Shown piece by piece: positions 30,617 to 45,242 of a stretch of 64,000 nt of DNA. Made by a program: the position numbers and the translations under genes. Each line of letters opens with the position of its first letter. The stretch's first letter is position 1. Source of the stretch: Methylomonas koyamae (lineage in GTDB: Bacteria; Pseudomonadota; Gammaproteobacteria; Methylococcales; Methylomonadaceae); contig NZ_AP019777.1 in NCBI RefSeq assembly GCF_019669905.1, positions 62,001-126,000 of the forward strand, given 5' to 3'. Under the pieces are notes generated by a model. That model was not told the DNA's origin, made no database searches, and saw only the letters and a program-made list of their open reading frames with translations.

Positions 30617-33004
30617 TCAGGCTCCGGTCTCGGTTTCCTTGTCCTCGTCGGAGGTCATTTCGGAAATTTCCTTCAGGCGGGCGACGGCTTTGAAGTTGAC
30701 GCTGCCTTCGGGATACTGGCCTTCGGCGTTCATCGTGCCGGCTTCCTGGCCGGTCAGCAGGCTGAGGGCTTCGTCGACGTTGGAGACCGCGTAGATGGCA
30801 AATTCGCCGCGCTCGACCGCGTCCACCACTTCCCGTTTCAACATCAGGTTGCGCTTGTTCGAGGTCGGAATGATCACCGCTTGCCCGCCGGTCAGGCCGC
30901 GCGCTGCGCATAATTCGAAGAAGCCTTCGATTTTTTCGTTGACGCCGCCGATGGCTTGCACCTCGCCGTACTGGTTGATCGAGCCGGTCATCGCGAAGCC
31001 TTGGTTGATCGGGGTGCGGGTCAGCGCCGAGATCAGGCAACACAATTCGGCTAGCGAGGCGCTGTCGCCGTCGATGTGGCCGTAGGACTGTTCCATCGCG
31101 ATGCTGGCCGAGATTGCCAACGGAAATTGCTGGGCGTAGCAGTGGCCGAGGTAGCCGGTCAGAATCATCACGCCTTTGGAATGGATGGGCTGGCCGAGTT
31201 CCACTTCGCGTTCGATATCGACGATGCCGCGCGAGCCGGGATGCACGGTGGCGGTGATCCGGGCCGGTGCGCCGAAGCTGCTGCCGCCGATATCCATCAC
31301 GGTCAGACCGTTGACCTTGCCGATGGCTTCGCCCTCGGTGTCGATCAGGATCGTGCCGTCCAGCATTTCTTCCAGGATGGCTTCGGCAATGCGGCCGTTG
31401 CGTTGTTCGCGGGCGGCCAAGGCCAATTCGATTTCGGCTTTGCCGATCTCGCTGGCGCCGGTCTGGCTGCTCAATAGGTTGGCTTCGGCGATGATTTCCA
31501 GGCAGTTGTTGACGTGGGCCGACAGCCGCTGCTGGTTTTCCGCCAGGCGGCAACTGTGTTCGATTAGGCGGACCAAGGCCAGGTCGGTCAAGGGTTTGGC
31601 GCCGGCGTCGCGGGCCTGTTGTTTCATGACCTGCACGAACTGGCCGATGCTGTCCGGCGTGCGTTTGATGTGGTCGTCGAAATCGGCTAACACGCGGAAC
31701 ATCTCGTTGAATTCGCTATCCAGCTCTTCCAGCAGGTAGTAGATGTCGCGGGTGCCGACCAGGATTACTTTGACGTTGAGCGGAATGACTTCCGGTTTCA
31801 AGGTGATGGTGTTGATGCCCAGTTCCGAATACGGCGATTCGATTTCAATTTTGCCGGCTTTCAGCGCCCGCTTCAGGCCCTCCCAAACAAAGGGGTAGGT
31901 CAATACTTTTTCGGCGTCGAGGATCAGGTAGCCGCCGTTGGCGCGGTGCAGCGAGCCGGGGCAGATGCGGCGGTAGTTGGTGATCAGCGTGCCTTGGTCG
32001 CTGACGTATTCGATGCGGCCGAACAGGTTTTGGTAAATCGGGTGCGGCTCGTAAATCACCGGGGCGCCGGCGGCGTCGTGCTTGCAGTCCACCAAAATGT
32101 TGGGCAGATACTGTTCGATCAGCATCTGGCGTTTGGCGATGATTTCCCGGTTTTCCGGGTTGCGGCTCGGCATCAAGAAGTCGCTGATGGTGTTGCTCAG
32201 GTTTTTCTCGATTTCCGCCAGGTAGGTAATCACGTCGTCGACGTTTTGGTACTTGTCGGTCAATTCGGCCAGCAACGGTTCCAGCGCCAGTTTGATGGTG
32301 TCGCTATCCAGTTGCCGGATTTCCTCGGCCAGCGTGCGTCGCCACTGCGGCAGTTCCAGCAGTACGTCGCCTAGATACTCTTCCAGTTCTTCGGTGTGTT
32401 GGTGGAAGGCGTCGCGCTCGGCTTCCGGCAGTAGCGTGAATTGCTCCTCGTCCAGCGCCTTGTTGTTGCGGATCGGCAGGAAGGTGATCGAGTCGTTGTC
32501 GCGGTACAAGGCCACGCCCATGGCCCGGGCTTTGCTGTCGACCAAATCGATAGCCGCGTTGTAACGCTGATTGAAGCGGCGTTCGATCGCGGTTTTCTTT
32601 TGCTGGTAGCTGGGGCTTTCGAAGGCGGCCGGAAAGGTGGCCAGCACGTTGTCGATCAGTTTTTCGACGTCTTTGGCAAAGCTGTGGCCTTCGCCGGACG
32701 GCAATTCGACGGCAACCGGCTCGCGCGGGTTTTCGAAGTTTTCGACGTAAGCGTAGGACAGCGGCGATTCCTGTTGTTCGGCGTAGCCGGTCAAATAATG
32801 GCTGACCATCGACAGCCGGCCGGTGCCCGGATCGCCCATGACGAAGATGTTGTAGCCGGGGGCTTTCATCGCAATACCGAATGCCAGCGCCGACTGGGCG
32901 CGGTTCTGGCCGAGGATGCCGTTGTAGCGGGAACCGGCGTCGGCGGCAGGCAGGTCGATCGTCAGCTTCAGCGCTGCGGCCGGTAGTTTCAAGTGGTCTA
33001 GCAT
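30617..33004 (-). CDS. Lon-related ATP-dependent protease (LonB/YcbZ-like)
   Basis: This 795-residue protein lacks the Lon N-domain and has an AAA module with P-loop GDPGTGRLSM (variant of GxxGxGK; the Lys is replaced by Arg) at about residues 57-66, a long helical insertion, and a C-terminal S16 protease domain. The catalytic dyad is Ser648 (DGDSASLAEL) and Lys691 (GGVNEKIEGF). It matches YcbZ/LonH-like proteins. The changed P-loop Lys may weaken ATP hydrolysis, and this is seen in several family members. It begins 5 bp after ribA and is co-transcribed with it. Confidence 0.88.
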   Translation of the reverse strand: MLDHLKLPAAALKLTIDLPAADAGSRYNGILGQNRAQSALAFGIAMKAPGYNIFVMGDPGTGRLSMVSHYLTGYAEQQESPLSYAYVENFENPREPVAVELPSGEGHSFAKDVEKLIDNVLATFPAAFESPSYQQKKTAIERRFNQRYNAAIDLVDSKARAMGVALYRDNDSITFLPIRNNKALDEEQFTLLPEAERDAFHQHTEELEEYLGDVLLELPQWRRTLAEEIRQLDSDTIKLALEPLLAELTDKYQNVDDVITYLAEIEKNLSNTISDFLMPSRNPENREIIAKRQMLIEQYLPNILVDCKHDAAGAPVIYEPHPIYQNLFGRIEYVSDQGTLITNYRRICPGSLHRANGGYLILDAEKVLTYPFVWEGLKRALKAGKIEIESPYSELGINTITLKPEVIPLNVKVILVGTRDIYYLLEELDSEFNEMFRVLADFDDHIKRTPDSIGQFVQVMKQQARDAGAKPLTDLALVRLIEHSCRLAENQQRLSAHVNNCLEIIAEANLLSSQTGASEIGKAEIELALAAREQRNGRIAEAILEEMLDGTILIDTEGEAIGKVNGLTVMDIGGSSFGAPARITATVHPGSRGIVDIEREVELGQPIHSKGVMILTGYLGHCYAQQFPLAISASIAMEQSYGHIDGDSASLAELCCLISALTRTPINQGFAMTGSINQYGEVQAIGGVNEKIEGFFELCAARGLTGGQAVIIPTSNKRNLMLKREVVDAVERGEFAIYAVSNVDEALSLLTGQEAGTMNAEGQYPEGSVNFKAVARLKEISEMTSDEDKETETGA

Positions 33005-33009
33005 GGCGC

Positions 33010-33618
33010 TCAGGAACGGTCCGGTACCGACAGCATGTGGCGCATGCGTTCGGCCTTGGTTTTCAGGTAGTCGAGGTTGTCGCGGTGGATGCGGGTTTCG
33101 ATGGCAATCCGGTTATGGACTTGCACGCCGAGTTTGGTCAACTCGTCGATTTTTTGCGGGTTGTTGGTGATCAATTCGATTGAATGCACCTTCAGGTTGT
33201 CCAGAATCAGCGCGGCGATGTCGTATTGGCGTTCGTCGGCCAAATGGCCGAGTTTGATGTTGGCATCGACGGTATCCAGGCCTTGGTCCTGCAGGTTGTA
33301 GGCTTGCAGTTTCTTCAGCAGGCCGATGCCGCGACCTTCCTGGCGCAGGTAGATCAATACGCCGTAACCGGCGGTATTGATCATGTCCAGCGCCATGTCC
33401 AACTGCTCGCCGCAGTCGCAGCGGCGCGAGCCGAGCACGTCGCCGGTGAAGCATTCGGAATGGATGCGGACCGGCACGTCGTCCTTGCCGGCCACGTCGC
33501 CTTTGACGAAGGCCACGTGTTCTTTGTCGTCCAGACTGTTGCTGTAGTAATGCAGGATGAATTCGCCGTGTTTGGTCGGAATCCGGGTTTGAACTTTGTC
33601 TTCTACGGTTGCTTTCAC
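33010..33618 (-). CDS. ribA: GTP cyclohydrolase II
   Basis: This 202-residue enzyme catalyses the first step of riboflavin synthesis, opening the imidazole ring of GTP to yield the diaminopyrimidine precursor. Zinc ligands Cys56, Cys67 and Cys69 are in HSECFTGDVLGSRRCDCGEQ. YLRQEGRGIGLLKKLQAYNL and GLDTVDANIKLG are the GTP-binding segments. Length matches the monofunctional E. coli form (196 residues), with no fused RibB domain. It is first in an operon with the Lon-like gene. Confidence 0.97.
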   Translation of the reverse strand: MKATVEDKVQTRIPTKHGEFILHYYSNSLDDKEHVAFVKGDVAGKDDVPVRIHSECFTGDVLGSRRCDCGEQLDMALDMINTAGYGVLIYLRQEGRGIGLLKKLQAYNLQDQGLDTVDANIKLGHLADERQYDIAALILDNLKVHSIELITNNPQKIDELTKLGVQVHNRIAIETRIHRDNLDYLKTKAERMRHMLSVPDRS

Positions 33619-33646
33619 TGAGCTGGAAATCCTTGAAATGCGCGGG

Positions 33647-33841
33647 TTACGCGGCTAAGCCTTTTGCGATCGCCTCTCCGGAAGCGATGGCAAAAGGCTC
33701 CAGCCCGCGATGTTTGGCTTTACGGCGGTATTGGGTCTTGTCGGCGTAGGTTTGAGCTTTGTTGAATTGGCGGGCGAATTTAGCGACCGGATTGTGCTTG
33801 GGTTTGTCCGGCAAGCCCTGGCCGGGGTTTTGTTTTCTCAT
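33647..33841 (-). CDS. Small conserved basic protein
   Basis: This 64-residue, strongly basic protein reads MRKQNPGQGLPDKPKHNPVA and then KFARQFNKAQTYADKTQYRR with RKAKHRG. It resembles short uncharacterised proteins (possibly DUF7230) found next to core genes in many gammaproteobacteria, in which the N-terminal MRKQN, the HNPVAKFA-type segment and the RKAKH ending are shared. The C-terminal extension after RKAKHRG may be lineage-specific. Nucleic-acid binding is a guess from the charge. It lies 48 bp from mnmG in divergent orientation. Confidence 0.65.
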   Translation of the reverse strand: MRKQNPGQGLPDKPKHNPVAKFARQFNKAQTYADKTQYRRKAKHRGLEPFAIASGEAIAKGLAA

Positions 33842-33895
33842 GCTTTTTTCTCTCTAAGCTATTAAAATAACGTTTTATTTGAACATAGATTGCCT

Positions 33896-35764
33896 GTGAA
33901 ATTCCAGAAAGACTTTGACGTAATCGTGGTCGGCGGTGGTCATGCCGGTACCGAAGCGGCGTTGGCGGCGGCGCGTACCGGCGCGCAAACCCTGTTGCTG
34001 AGCCAAAACATCGAGACGTTGGGGCAAATGAGCTGCAATCCGGCCATCGGCGGCATCGGCAAGGGCCATCTGGTCAAAGAGGTCGATGCGCTGGGCGGCA
34101 TCATGGCCAAGGCTATCGATTTGGGCGGTATCCAGTTTCGCATCTTGAACGCCAGCAAAGGCCCGGCGGTGCGGGCGACCCGGGCGCAAGCGGATCGCCA
34201 GCTTTACAAACAAGCCGTACGCAGTGCGTTGGAAAATCAGCCCAATCTGGCCCTGTTCCAGCAAACCGTGTCCGATCTGATCGTGCAAGGCGACCGCGTC
34301 ACCGGCGTCAAAACCCAGATGGGTTTGGAGTTTAACGCCAAGGCGGTGGTATTGACCGCCGGCACTTTTTTGGCTGGCCGTATCCATATCGGTCTGGAAA
34401 ACTACAGCGGCGGCCGCGCCGGCGATGCGGCATCGATTGCGCTGGCCGAGCGCTTGCGCGAGCTGCCGTTCCGCGTCGGCCGGCTGAAAACCGGCACCCC
34501 GGCCCGGATCGACGGCCGCACCATCGACTACAGCAAATTGCAGGAACAGCACGGCGATACGCCGCTGCCGGTATTCTCGTTCATGGGCAGCCGCGAGCAG
34601 CATCCGCGCCAGGTTTGCTGTCACATTACCCGCACCAACGAACAAACCCACGACATCATTCGTTCCGGTCTGGACCGGTCGCCGATGTATTCCGGCATCA
34701 TCGAAGGCGTCGGCCCGCGCTACTGCCCGTCGATTGAGGACAAAGTGGTCCGCTTTGCCGAGCGCGATTCTCACCAGATTTTCGTCGAGCCGGAAGGCTT
34801 AAACACCAACGAAGTCTATCCCAACGGCATCTCGACCAGTTTGCCGTTCGATATTCAGTATCGCTTCATTCGCACGATGCTGGGTTTCGAGAACGCCGAA
34901 ATCGTTCGCCCCGGTTATGCCATCGAATACGATTTTTTCGATCCGCGCGATTTAAAAACCTCGCTGGAAACCAAGCACATGAATGGGCTGTTCTTCGCCG
35001 GCCAGATCAATGGCACCACAGGCTACGAAGAAGCCGCCGCGCAAGGTTTGATCGCCGGGCTGAACGCCGCGCGCTTGGCAAAAGGCCTGGAAAGCTGGTG
35101 CCCCGGCCGCGAGGAAGCTTACATCGGCGTGATGATCGACGACTTGATCACCCGCGGTACATCCGAGCCTTATCGCATGTTCACCAGCCGCGCCGAATAC
35201 CGCTTGCAATTGCGCGAGGACAACGCCGATCTGCGCTTGACCGAACAAGGCCGCGAATTGGGTTTGGTCGACGACGAGCGTTGGCGCCGGTTCGAGGAAA
35301 AGCGCGAAGCCATCGCCAATCTGCAAGGCAAGCTTGCCAAAAAGTGGATCAGAGCCGAATCCGACGAAGCGGCGTTGGCGGAGCAGTACTGGGGCAAAAA
35401 ATTGGTCAAAGAAGCGAGTTTGATGGACATGCTGCGCCGGCCGGAGGTCGATATCGAAAATCTGTTAACCTTCACCGACGAAACCGAAATAGACGAGCAA
35501 GTCGCCGAGCAGGTGGCGATTCAGGCCAAATACGCCGGTTACATCGACCGTCAGCAAACCGAGATTAGCCGTACCCAGCGCTACGAGCATCTGAAATTGC
35601 CGGAGAACGTCGATTACAGTCTGGTGTCCGGCCTGTCCAACGAAGTCAGCGAAAAATTGAAAAAACAGCGTCCGGAAACTTTGGGTCAGGCTTCGCGCAT
35701 TCCCGGCATAACGCCGGCGGCGATTTCCTTGCTGTTGGTGCATCTGAAAAAGAAAAGCGCCTGA
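33896..35764 (+). CDS. mnmG: tRNA uridine 5-carboxymethylaminomethyl modification enzyme
   Basis: This FAD- and folate-dependent enzyme of about 622 residues works with MnmE (not in this window) to modify U34 of certain tRNAs. The N-terminal dinucleotide fold reads [16 protein letters not shown], followed by [41 protein letters not shown] and the [19 protein letters not shown] signature follow. The start is uncertain: GTG 33896 (VKFQKDFDV) is used, and TTG 33890 is two codons upstream. It opens the classical mnmG-rsmG-parA-parB cluster and overlaps rsmG by one base. Confidence 0.96.
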   Translation: MKFQKDFDVIVVGGGHAGTEAALAAARTGAQTLLLSQNIETLGQMSCNPAIGGIGKGHLVKEVDALGGIMAKAIDLGGIQFRILNASKGPAVRATRAQADRQLYKQAVRSALENQPNLALFQQTVSDLIVQGDRVTGVKTQMGLEFNAKAVVLTAGTFLAGRIHIGLENYSGGRAGDAASIALAERLRELPFRVGRLKTGTPARIDGRTIDYSKLQEQHGDTPLPVFSFMGSREQHPRQVCCHITRTNEQTHDIIRSGLDRSPMYSGIIEGVGPRYCPSIEDKVVRFAERDSHQIFVEPEGLNTNEVYPNGISTSLPFDIQYRFIRTMLGFENAEIVRPGYAIEYDFFDPRDLKTSLETKHMNGLFFAGQINGTTGYEEAAAQGLIAGLNAARLAKGLESWCPGREEAYIGVMIDDLITRGTSEPYRMFTSRAEYRLQLREDNADLRLTEQGRELGLVDDERWRRFEEKREAIANLQGKLAKKWIRAESDEAALAEQYWGKKLVKEASLMDMLRRPEVDIENLLTFTDETEIDEQVAEQVAIQAKYAGYIDRQQTEISRTQRYEHLKLPENVDYSLVSGLSNEVSEKLKKQRPETLGQASRIPGITPAAISLLLVHLKKKSA

Positions 35765-36390
35765 TGGACGCCTGCCGAGAAAAGTTACGGCAAGGCCTTG
35801 CCGCCTTGGGCTTGTCGCTCGAGGATGGCCAGATCGAAGCATTGCTGCGCTTCGTGGCGCTGATGGGCAAATGGAACAAGGCCTACAACCTGACAGCAGT
35901 GCGCGAGCCGCTGGATATGGTGGGTTTGCACATTTTGGACAGTCTGGCGGTTCTGCCGCATATCAAACCGGAATTGATCGCCGATATCGGTACCGGTGCC
36001 GGTCTGCCCGGTATTCCGTTGGCGATTTGCCGGCCCGATTGCCGTTTCGTGCTGGTCGATTCCAATTCCAAGAAAACCCGCTTCGTGCAGCAAGCCGTGC
36101 TGGAGCTGAAATTGACAAACGTCGACGTGGTGCACAGCCGGGTCGAGCAATTCAAACCGAGCCGATTGTTCGACACGGTGTTGATGCGTGCTTTCGCCTC
36201 AATGCCGGACATCGTTAAAATGACCGGCCATTTGTTGGCCGAGGACGGCGTGTTGCTGGCGATGAAGGGGCAGCAGCCGGTCGACGAACTGGCCGGAATC
36301 GGCGCCGAATACCAAGTGGTTCCGCTGGCGGTGCCTGGCATAGACGCCGAGCGTTGTCTGATTCGCATAGAGAGACTCAAGCATGGCTAA
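35764..36390 (+). CDS. rsmG: 16S rRNA (guanine527-N7)-methyltransferase
   Basis: This 208-residue SAM-dependent methyltransferase acts on G527 in the 530 loop of 16S rRNA. KWNKAYNLTAVREP, the SAM-binding motif IADIGTGAGLPGIPLAI and VLVDSNSKKTRFVQQ are clear family marks. The start ATG overlaps the mnmG stop (TGATG), and its 3' end overlaps the parA start by 8 bp, so the four genes are tightly coupled. Confidence 0.96.
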   Translation: MDACREKLRQGLAALGLSLEDGQIEALLRFVALMGKWNKAYNLTAVREPLDMVGLHILDSLAVLPHIKPELIADIGTGAGLPGIPLAICRPDCRFVLVDSNSKKTRFVQQAVLELKLTNVDVVHSRVEQFKPSRLFDTVLMRAFASMPDIVKMTGHLLAEDGVLLAMKGQQPVDELAGIGAEYQVVPLAVPGIDAERCLIRIERLKHG

Positions 36391-37159
36391 GATAATCGCG
36401 ATCACCAATCAGAAGGGCGGCGTCGGCAAGACCACGACCAGCGTCAATCTGGCCGCCGCGCTGGCAGCGACCAAGCGCAAAATCCTGCTGATCGATCTCG
36501 ATCCGCAAGGCAATGCGGCGATGGGTTGCGGCGTCAACAAGGACGAGCTCGAATATTCCAGTTGCGAATTGTTGCTGGAAGAGGTGCCGGTCTCTGGCAT
36601 CATCGTCAAAAACAAGGCCTTGGGTTTCGATTTGATTCCGGGTAATGCCGATCTGACCGCCGCCGAAGTGCAATTGATGGCGGCGCAACACCGCGAGCGG
36701 CGTCTGGCCGATGCGTTGTTGCCGGTCAAGGACCAGTACGATTACATTTTGATCGACTGTCCGCCGTCGTTGAACATGTTGACCTTGAACGCCATGGTCG
36801 CGGCGCACAGCGTTCTGATTCCGATGCAATGCGAATATTATTCGCTGGAAGGCTTGTCGTCGTTGATGTCGACCTTGCGCAACATCCGCGATACCGTGAA
36901 TCCGGGGTTGCACCTGGAAGGCATACTCCGGACCATGGTCGACAGCCGCAGCCGCTTGGGCAAGGACGTGTCGGACCAATTGATCGAATATTTCGGCGAT
37001 AAGGTATTCCGTACCACGATCCCGAGAAATATCCGGCTGGCCGAAGCGCCCAGCCACGGCGTGCCGGTATTGGCTTACGACAAGGCTTCGCGCGGTGCGG
37101 TCGCCTACATCGCGCTGGCCGGCGAACTGATCCGCAAACATAAAGCAGCAGCCAAATGA
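36383..37159 (+). CDS. parA: Chromosome-partitioning ATPase ParA/Soj
   Basis: This 258-residue deviant Walker ATPase acts in chromosome segregation with ParB. The N-terminal KIIAITNQKGGVGKTTTSVN holds the deviant Walker A motif with its signature Lys; LIDLDPQGNA and ILIDCPPSL follow. It lacks the N-terminal DNA-binding extension of plasmid P1-type ParA, so it is the chromosomal (Soj) type. It overlaps both neighbours. Confidence 0.96.
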   Translation: MAKIIAITNQKGGVGKTTTSVNLAAALAATKRKILLIDLDPQGNAAMGCGVNKDELEYSSCELLLEEVPVSGIIVKNKALGFDLIPGNADLTAAEVQLMAAQHRERRLADALLPVKDQYDYILIDCPPSLNMLTLNAMVAAHSVLIPMQCEYYSLEGLSSLMSTLRNIRDTVNPGLHLEGILRTMVDSRSRLGKDVSDQLIEYFGDKVFRTTIPRNIRLAEAPSHGVPVLAYDKASRGAVAYIALAGELIRKHKAAAK

Positions 37160-38010
37160 TGAATCCGAAAAAACGCGGTTTGGGCCGAGGCTTGAGCGAA
37201 TTGCTCGGCGACGTTTCGGCGCCGGCTCCGGAAAAGACCCACGATACGCAAAAGCTGCCGATCGAATTTCTGCAACGCGGCAAATACCAGCCGCGCAAGG
37301 ATATGGATCCCGACAAGCTGAAAGAGTTGTCCGATTCGATTGCGGCGCAGGGTATCATTCAACCCATCGTCGTGCGCAAAGTCGCCGGCGAAAAATACGA
37401 AATCATCGCCGGCGAACGCCGCTGGCGCGCCGCGCAGTTGGCGGAGCTGGCCGAAGTGCCGGTGTTGGTCAAGGATATCGACGACCGCTCGGTGATGGCG
37501 ATCGCCTTGATCGAAAACATCCAGCGCGAGGATTTGAATGCGTTGGAAGAGGCCGAAGCTTTGCACCGGTTGCAGGACGAGTTCGAGTTGACCCATCAGC
37601 AAATCGCCGAAGCGGTGGGTAAGTCGCGGACTACGGTAACCAACTTGCTGCGTTTGCTCGAGTTGGCCGGCGAGGTGAAAACCATGCTCGGCAAAGGGCT
37701 GCTGGAAATGGGGCATGCTCGCGCCTTGCTCGGTTTGGACGAGGCGAAACAGGTCGAAATTGCGCACAAGGCTGTCAAGCAAAACCTGAGCGTTCGCGCC
37801 GTCGAGAAGCTGGTGCGCGATATGCACGAGGACAAGCCGGCGGCTCCGGTAAAACGGATCGATCCCGATACCTTGCGCCTTCAGCGCGAGTTGTCCGAGC
37901 GCACCGGCGCCAAGGTCGAGATCAACCACCAGGCCGGCGGCAAGGGTAAGTTGATCATCAACTACACCAGTCTGGAAGAGCTGGAAGGCATTATCGGCAA
38001 AATCCACTGA
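37156..38010 (+). CDS. parB: Chromosome-partitioning protein ParB/Spo0J
   Basis: This 284-residue CTP-dependent DNA clamp binds parS sites. It shows the N-terminal GLGRGLSELLGD (ParA-stimulating), the ParB/Srx CTPase motif as IIAGERRWRAAQ with ENIQREDLN, the helix-turn-helix HQQIAEAVGKSRTTVTNLLR and a C-terminal dimerisation region. It overlaps parA by ATGA. I found no consensus parS site in the window. Confidence 0.95.
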   Translation: MMNPKKRGLGRGLSELLGDVSAPAPEKTHDTQKLPIEFLQRGKYQPRKDMDPDKLKELSDSIAAQGIIQPIVVRKVAGEKYEIIAGERRWRAAQLAELAEVPVLVKDIDDRSVMAIALIENIQREDLNALEEAEALHRLQDEFELTHQQIAEAVGKSRTTVTNLLRLLELAGEVKTMLGKGLLEMGHARALLGLDEAKQVEIAHKAVKQNLSVRAVEKLVRDMHEDKPAAPVKRIDPDTLRLQRELSERTGAKVEINHQAGGKGKLIINYTSLEELEGIIGKIH

Positions 38011-38279
38011 TACGGCGGATTGTTGCAAGCCCGTGTCGGTTTGTCGCATCTGCTACACGGTTTTCTCGGCAAACCTTAGAAAAACTGTTGATTTGTCCCT
38101 TGGCATGCCGATTGCTTTTATTGTCGGGGCATTGTCGGACAGTCCTGTCCGGGTTTTGAATTCTTGATTGCGCTTCAAAGCCTTAGCTTCGGCTCGGCCC
38201 GAGCTGAATGGCGGCCTTACCTTGCGTAAACGGCGGTGGCTGGATATAATCGCCGCGCTTAACGGTCAAGGAGATATTT

Positions 38280-39759
<1,480 letters not shown>

Positions 39760-39859
39760 TTAACCCACCCATCTGTAACCTGAGGCGTAAGCCTTTTGCG
39801 TGTCGTTTATTGCGACTACGGACAGATAGACTAACAACGGCATTACGAGGAAAGCATCA

Positions 39860-40333
39860 ATGAGTATCAATGCTACTCTGATCGGGCAGATGATCACTTT
39901 CACGCTTCTGGTGTGGTTCACCATGAAGTATGTCTGGCCGCCGATCATTGCTGCTCTGGAAGAGCGCAAAACCAAAATTGCGGAAGGTTTGGCTGCGGCG
40001 GAAAAAGGCCAGGAAGAGATCAGACTGGCCGAAAAGAAAGCCAAAAGCGTTTTGAAAGAAGCCAAGGAGCAGTCGGCCGAGATCGTCAGCGCCGCACAAA
40101 AGCGCGCCAACCAATTAGTCGAAGAAGCCAAGGAACAAGCTAAAAAAGAAGGCGAGCGCCTGCTGGAAGCAGCGAAAGCGCAAATCGAACAGGAAATGCT
40201 GCACGCCAAGGAAAGTTTGCGTAAGGAAGTTTCCTCTCTGGCTTTGCGTGCCGCCGAGCAGATTTTGAAAGAAGAAATCGACAAGGCCAAGCACCAGGAC
40301 ATTATCAGTAAAGCGGCGGAACAATTGGGTTAA
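39860..40333 (+). CDS. atpF: F1Fo ATP synthase subunit b
   Basis: This 157-residue peripheral-stalk subunit has an N-terminal membrane anchor ([20 protein letters not shown]) followed by a long, highly charged coiled coil. TM Asn/Gln and charged-helix spacing match the single-b type, so a homodimer is expected. It follows an AGGAAAG element and ends 3 bp before atpH. Confidence 0.96.
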   Translation: MSINATLIGQMITFTLLVWFTMKYVWPPIIAALEERKTKIAEGLAAAEKGQEEIRLAEKKAKSVLKEAKEQSAEIVSAAQKRANQLVEEAKEQAKKEGERLLEAAKAQIEQEMLHAKESLRKEVSSLALRAAEQILKEEIDKAKHQDIISKAAEQLG

Positions 40334-40336
40334 GCG

Positions 40337-40867
40337 ATGGCTGAAATATCGACATTAGCAAGACCTTACGCTCAGGCCGCTTTTAAGCGGGCCAAAGAAG
40401 CCAATGCTGCCCAAAACTGGTCCGATTCTTTAACGTTTTTGTCTTTGTTGGTTCAGGACGAGGCCTTAGCTGGTATCGTCGCCAATCCCAGAGTCAACAA
40501 ACAGAATACAGCACAGTTGATACTGGATATTTGCCAGGATCAAATTCACGATGAAGCCAAGAATCTTCTCAAAGTGTTGATCGAGAACGACAAATTGCCT
40601 TTGTTGCCTCAAATTTCGGTGATGTTCGAACAGTATAAGGCCGACGACGAAGGTTACGTTAATGTCGAGCTGCAAAGCGCTTATGCTTTGACAAAAGCCG
40701 AGCAAGGCAAATACGTCGCCATGCTCGAGAAATTTTTGCAGAAAAAGGTCAACGCGTCCGTGTCTGTCGACAAATCGTTAATTGGGGGCATCCTCGCCAA
40801 AGCCGGCGACAAAGTCATTGACGGTTCCATCAGAGGCCAGCTTCATCAATTAGCTAAAAGACTTTAA
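40337..40867 (+). CDS. atpH: F1Fo ATP synthase subunit delta
   Basis: This 176-residue subunit links the peripheral stalk to F1. It begins MAEISTLARPYAQAAFKRAK and ends with the family stretch SLIGGILAKAGDKVIDGSIR followed by GQLHQLAKRL. Length is standard. Confidence 0.96.
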   Translation: MAEISTLARPYAQAAFKRAKEANAAQNWSDSLTFLSLLVQDEALAGIVANPRVNKQNTAQLILDICQDQIHDEAKNLLKVLIENDKLPLLPQISVMFEQYKADDEGYVNVELQSAYALTKAEQGKYVAMLEKFLQKKVNASVSVDKSLIGGILAKAGDKVIDGSIRGQLHQLAKRL

Positions 40868-40888
40868 GAGTTAGAGCGGGAAAATAAC

Positions 40889-42430
<1,542 letters not shown>

Positions 42431-42441
42431 GGGACTCGCAC

Positions 42442-43305
42442 ATGGCTGTTGGTAAAGAGATACGATCAAAAATCGCGAGTATCAAAAATACTCAAAAGAT
42501 TACTCGAGCCATGGAAATGGTGGCGGCGAGTAAGATGCGTAAAACCAAAGACCGTATGCAGGCTACCCGGCCTTACTCGAAAAAAATTGGTCAGATCATT
42601 CGGCATCTGGCCAAAGCCAATCCGGAATACAAGCATCCGTTCATGATCGAGCGGGAAGTTAAGCGGGTAGGCATTATCGTGGTGAGTTCCGACCGTGGTT
42701 TATGCGGTGGCTTGAACGCCAACCTGTTCAGAAAAGTGCTGGGCGAAATGCAGCAATGGCAAAGCAAAGGCATTGCCGTCGATGTCTGCGCGATTGGCGG
42801 CAAAGGCGCTGCATTTTTCAGCATGATCAATGCCAATCTGGTCGGCCAGGTTTCGAAGTTGGGCGACACGCCGCACCAAAGCGACATTATCGGTCCGATC
42901 AAAATCATGCTGGACGCGTTCACGAACGGCGATATCGACGAACTGTTCCTACTCAGCAACGACTTTGTCAACACCATGACGCAAAGGCCGGTGATGCAGA
43001 AGCTGTTACCGGTGGCGGTTGGCGAGCTGGGCGAAGAGACCAAGGGCCGGTGGGATTACCTGTACGAACCTAACGCGAAAGACGTGTTGGACAGCTTGCT
43101 GATCCGCTATGTCGAATCGGCGGTATTTCAAGGTCTGGTGGAAAACAACGCCTGCGAACAGGCTGCGCGGATGGTGGCGATGAAAAGCGCTTCCGACAAT
43201 GCCGGCAATATCATCAAAGAATTGCAACTGGTCTACAACAAAGCCAGACAGGCTGCGATCACGCAGGAAATTTCCGAAATCGTCGCTGGCGCCGCTGCGG
43301 TATAA
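42442..43305 (+). CDS. atpG: F1Fo ATP synthase subunit gamma
   Basis: This 287-residue central rotor shaft has an N-terminal helix beginning [20 protein letters not shown] with MEMVAASKM, and a C-terminal helix with [17 protein letters not shown]. Both are hallmarks of gamma. Confidence 0.97.
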   Translation: MAVGKEIRSKIASIKNTQKITRAMEMVAASKMRKTKDRMQATRPYSKKIGQIIRHLAKANPEYKHPFMIEREVKRVGIIVVSSDRGLCGGLNANLFRKVLGEMQQWQSKGIAVDVCAIGGKGAAFFSMINANLVGQVSKLGDTPHQSDIIGPIKIMLDAFTNGDIDELFLLSNDFVNTMTQRPVMQKLLPVAVGELGEETKGRWDYLYEPNAKDVLDSLLIRYVESAVFQGLVENNACEQAARMVAMKSASDNAGNIIKELQLVYNKARQAAITQEISEIVAGAAAV

Positions 43306-43329
43306 GGCATTCGAGACAAGTTTAGATAG

Positions 43330-44724
<1,395 letters not shown>

Positions 44725-44748
44725 TCCGGCCCATAGGAGAGTTTTAAC

Positions 44749-45171
44749 ATGGCAATGACAATACATGTGGACATCGTCAGCGCCGAGGCGGAAATTTTTT
44801 CCGGCTTGGCGGAGATGGTGTTCGCTCCTGCCGAGTTGGGCGAAGTCGGTATCGCGCCGCGCCATGCGCCGTTGATAACCAAACTGAAGCCCGGCGAAGT
44901 CAGGGTTAAAATCAGCGACAAAGAATCGCAGGCGTTTTTCGTGTCCGGCGGGTTCTTGGAAGTGCAGCCGCATTTGGTGACCGTGCTGGCCGAAACCGCG
45001 ATCAGAGCCCACGACATTGACGAAGCGGCGGCATTGCAAGCCAAAGCCAGAGCGGAAGAAATGTTGCAAGACAAGTCCGGCAAATACGATTACGCAATTG
45101 CCGAAGCCGAGTTGGCGCAGGCGGTCAACCAGTTGAAAACTCTGGACAGACTCAGAAAGCGTGGCGCGTAA
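44749..45171 (+). CDS. atpC: F1Fo ATP synthase subunit epsilon
   Basis: This 140-residue last gene of the operon has an N-terminal beta-sandwich (AMTIHVDIVSAEAEIFSGL, with LGEVGIAPRHAPLITKLKPG) and a C-terminal two-helix region that regulates rotation. A start at either ATG 44749 or 44755 is possible; the first has the better AGGAGAG spacing. Confidence 0.96.
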   Translation: MAMTIHVDIVSAEAEIFSGLAEMVFAPAELGEVGIAPRHAPLITKLKPGEVRVKISDKESQAFFVSGGFLEVQPHLVTVLAETAIRAHDIDEAAALQAKARAEEMLQDKSGKYDYAIAEAELAQAVNQLKTLDRLRKRGA

Positions 45172-45194
45172 AATCCGATTTGCGTGAAAATTTA

Positions 45195-45227
45195 AGCCCG
45201 ATAGCGTAACGTTATCGGGCTTTTTTT
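45195..45227 (+). terminator. Rho-independent terminator of the atp operon
   Basis: AGCCCGATA (45195-45203) pairs with TATCGGGCT (45213-45221), followed by seven T. It lies 24 bp after the atpC stop and just before glmU. Confidence 0.92.
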
Positions 45228-45242
45228 GTTTAAGGAACAGCG

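Noticed and set aside
39784..39795. Terminator between atpE and atpF
   Set aside because: Only a 4-bp stem with a short T-run; inside an operon this is at most a weak attenuator.
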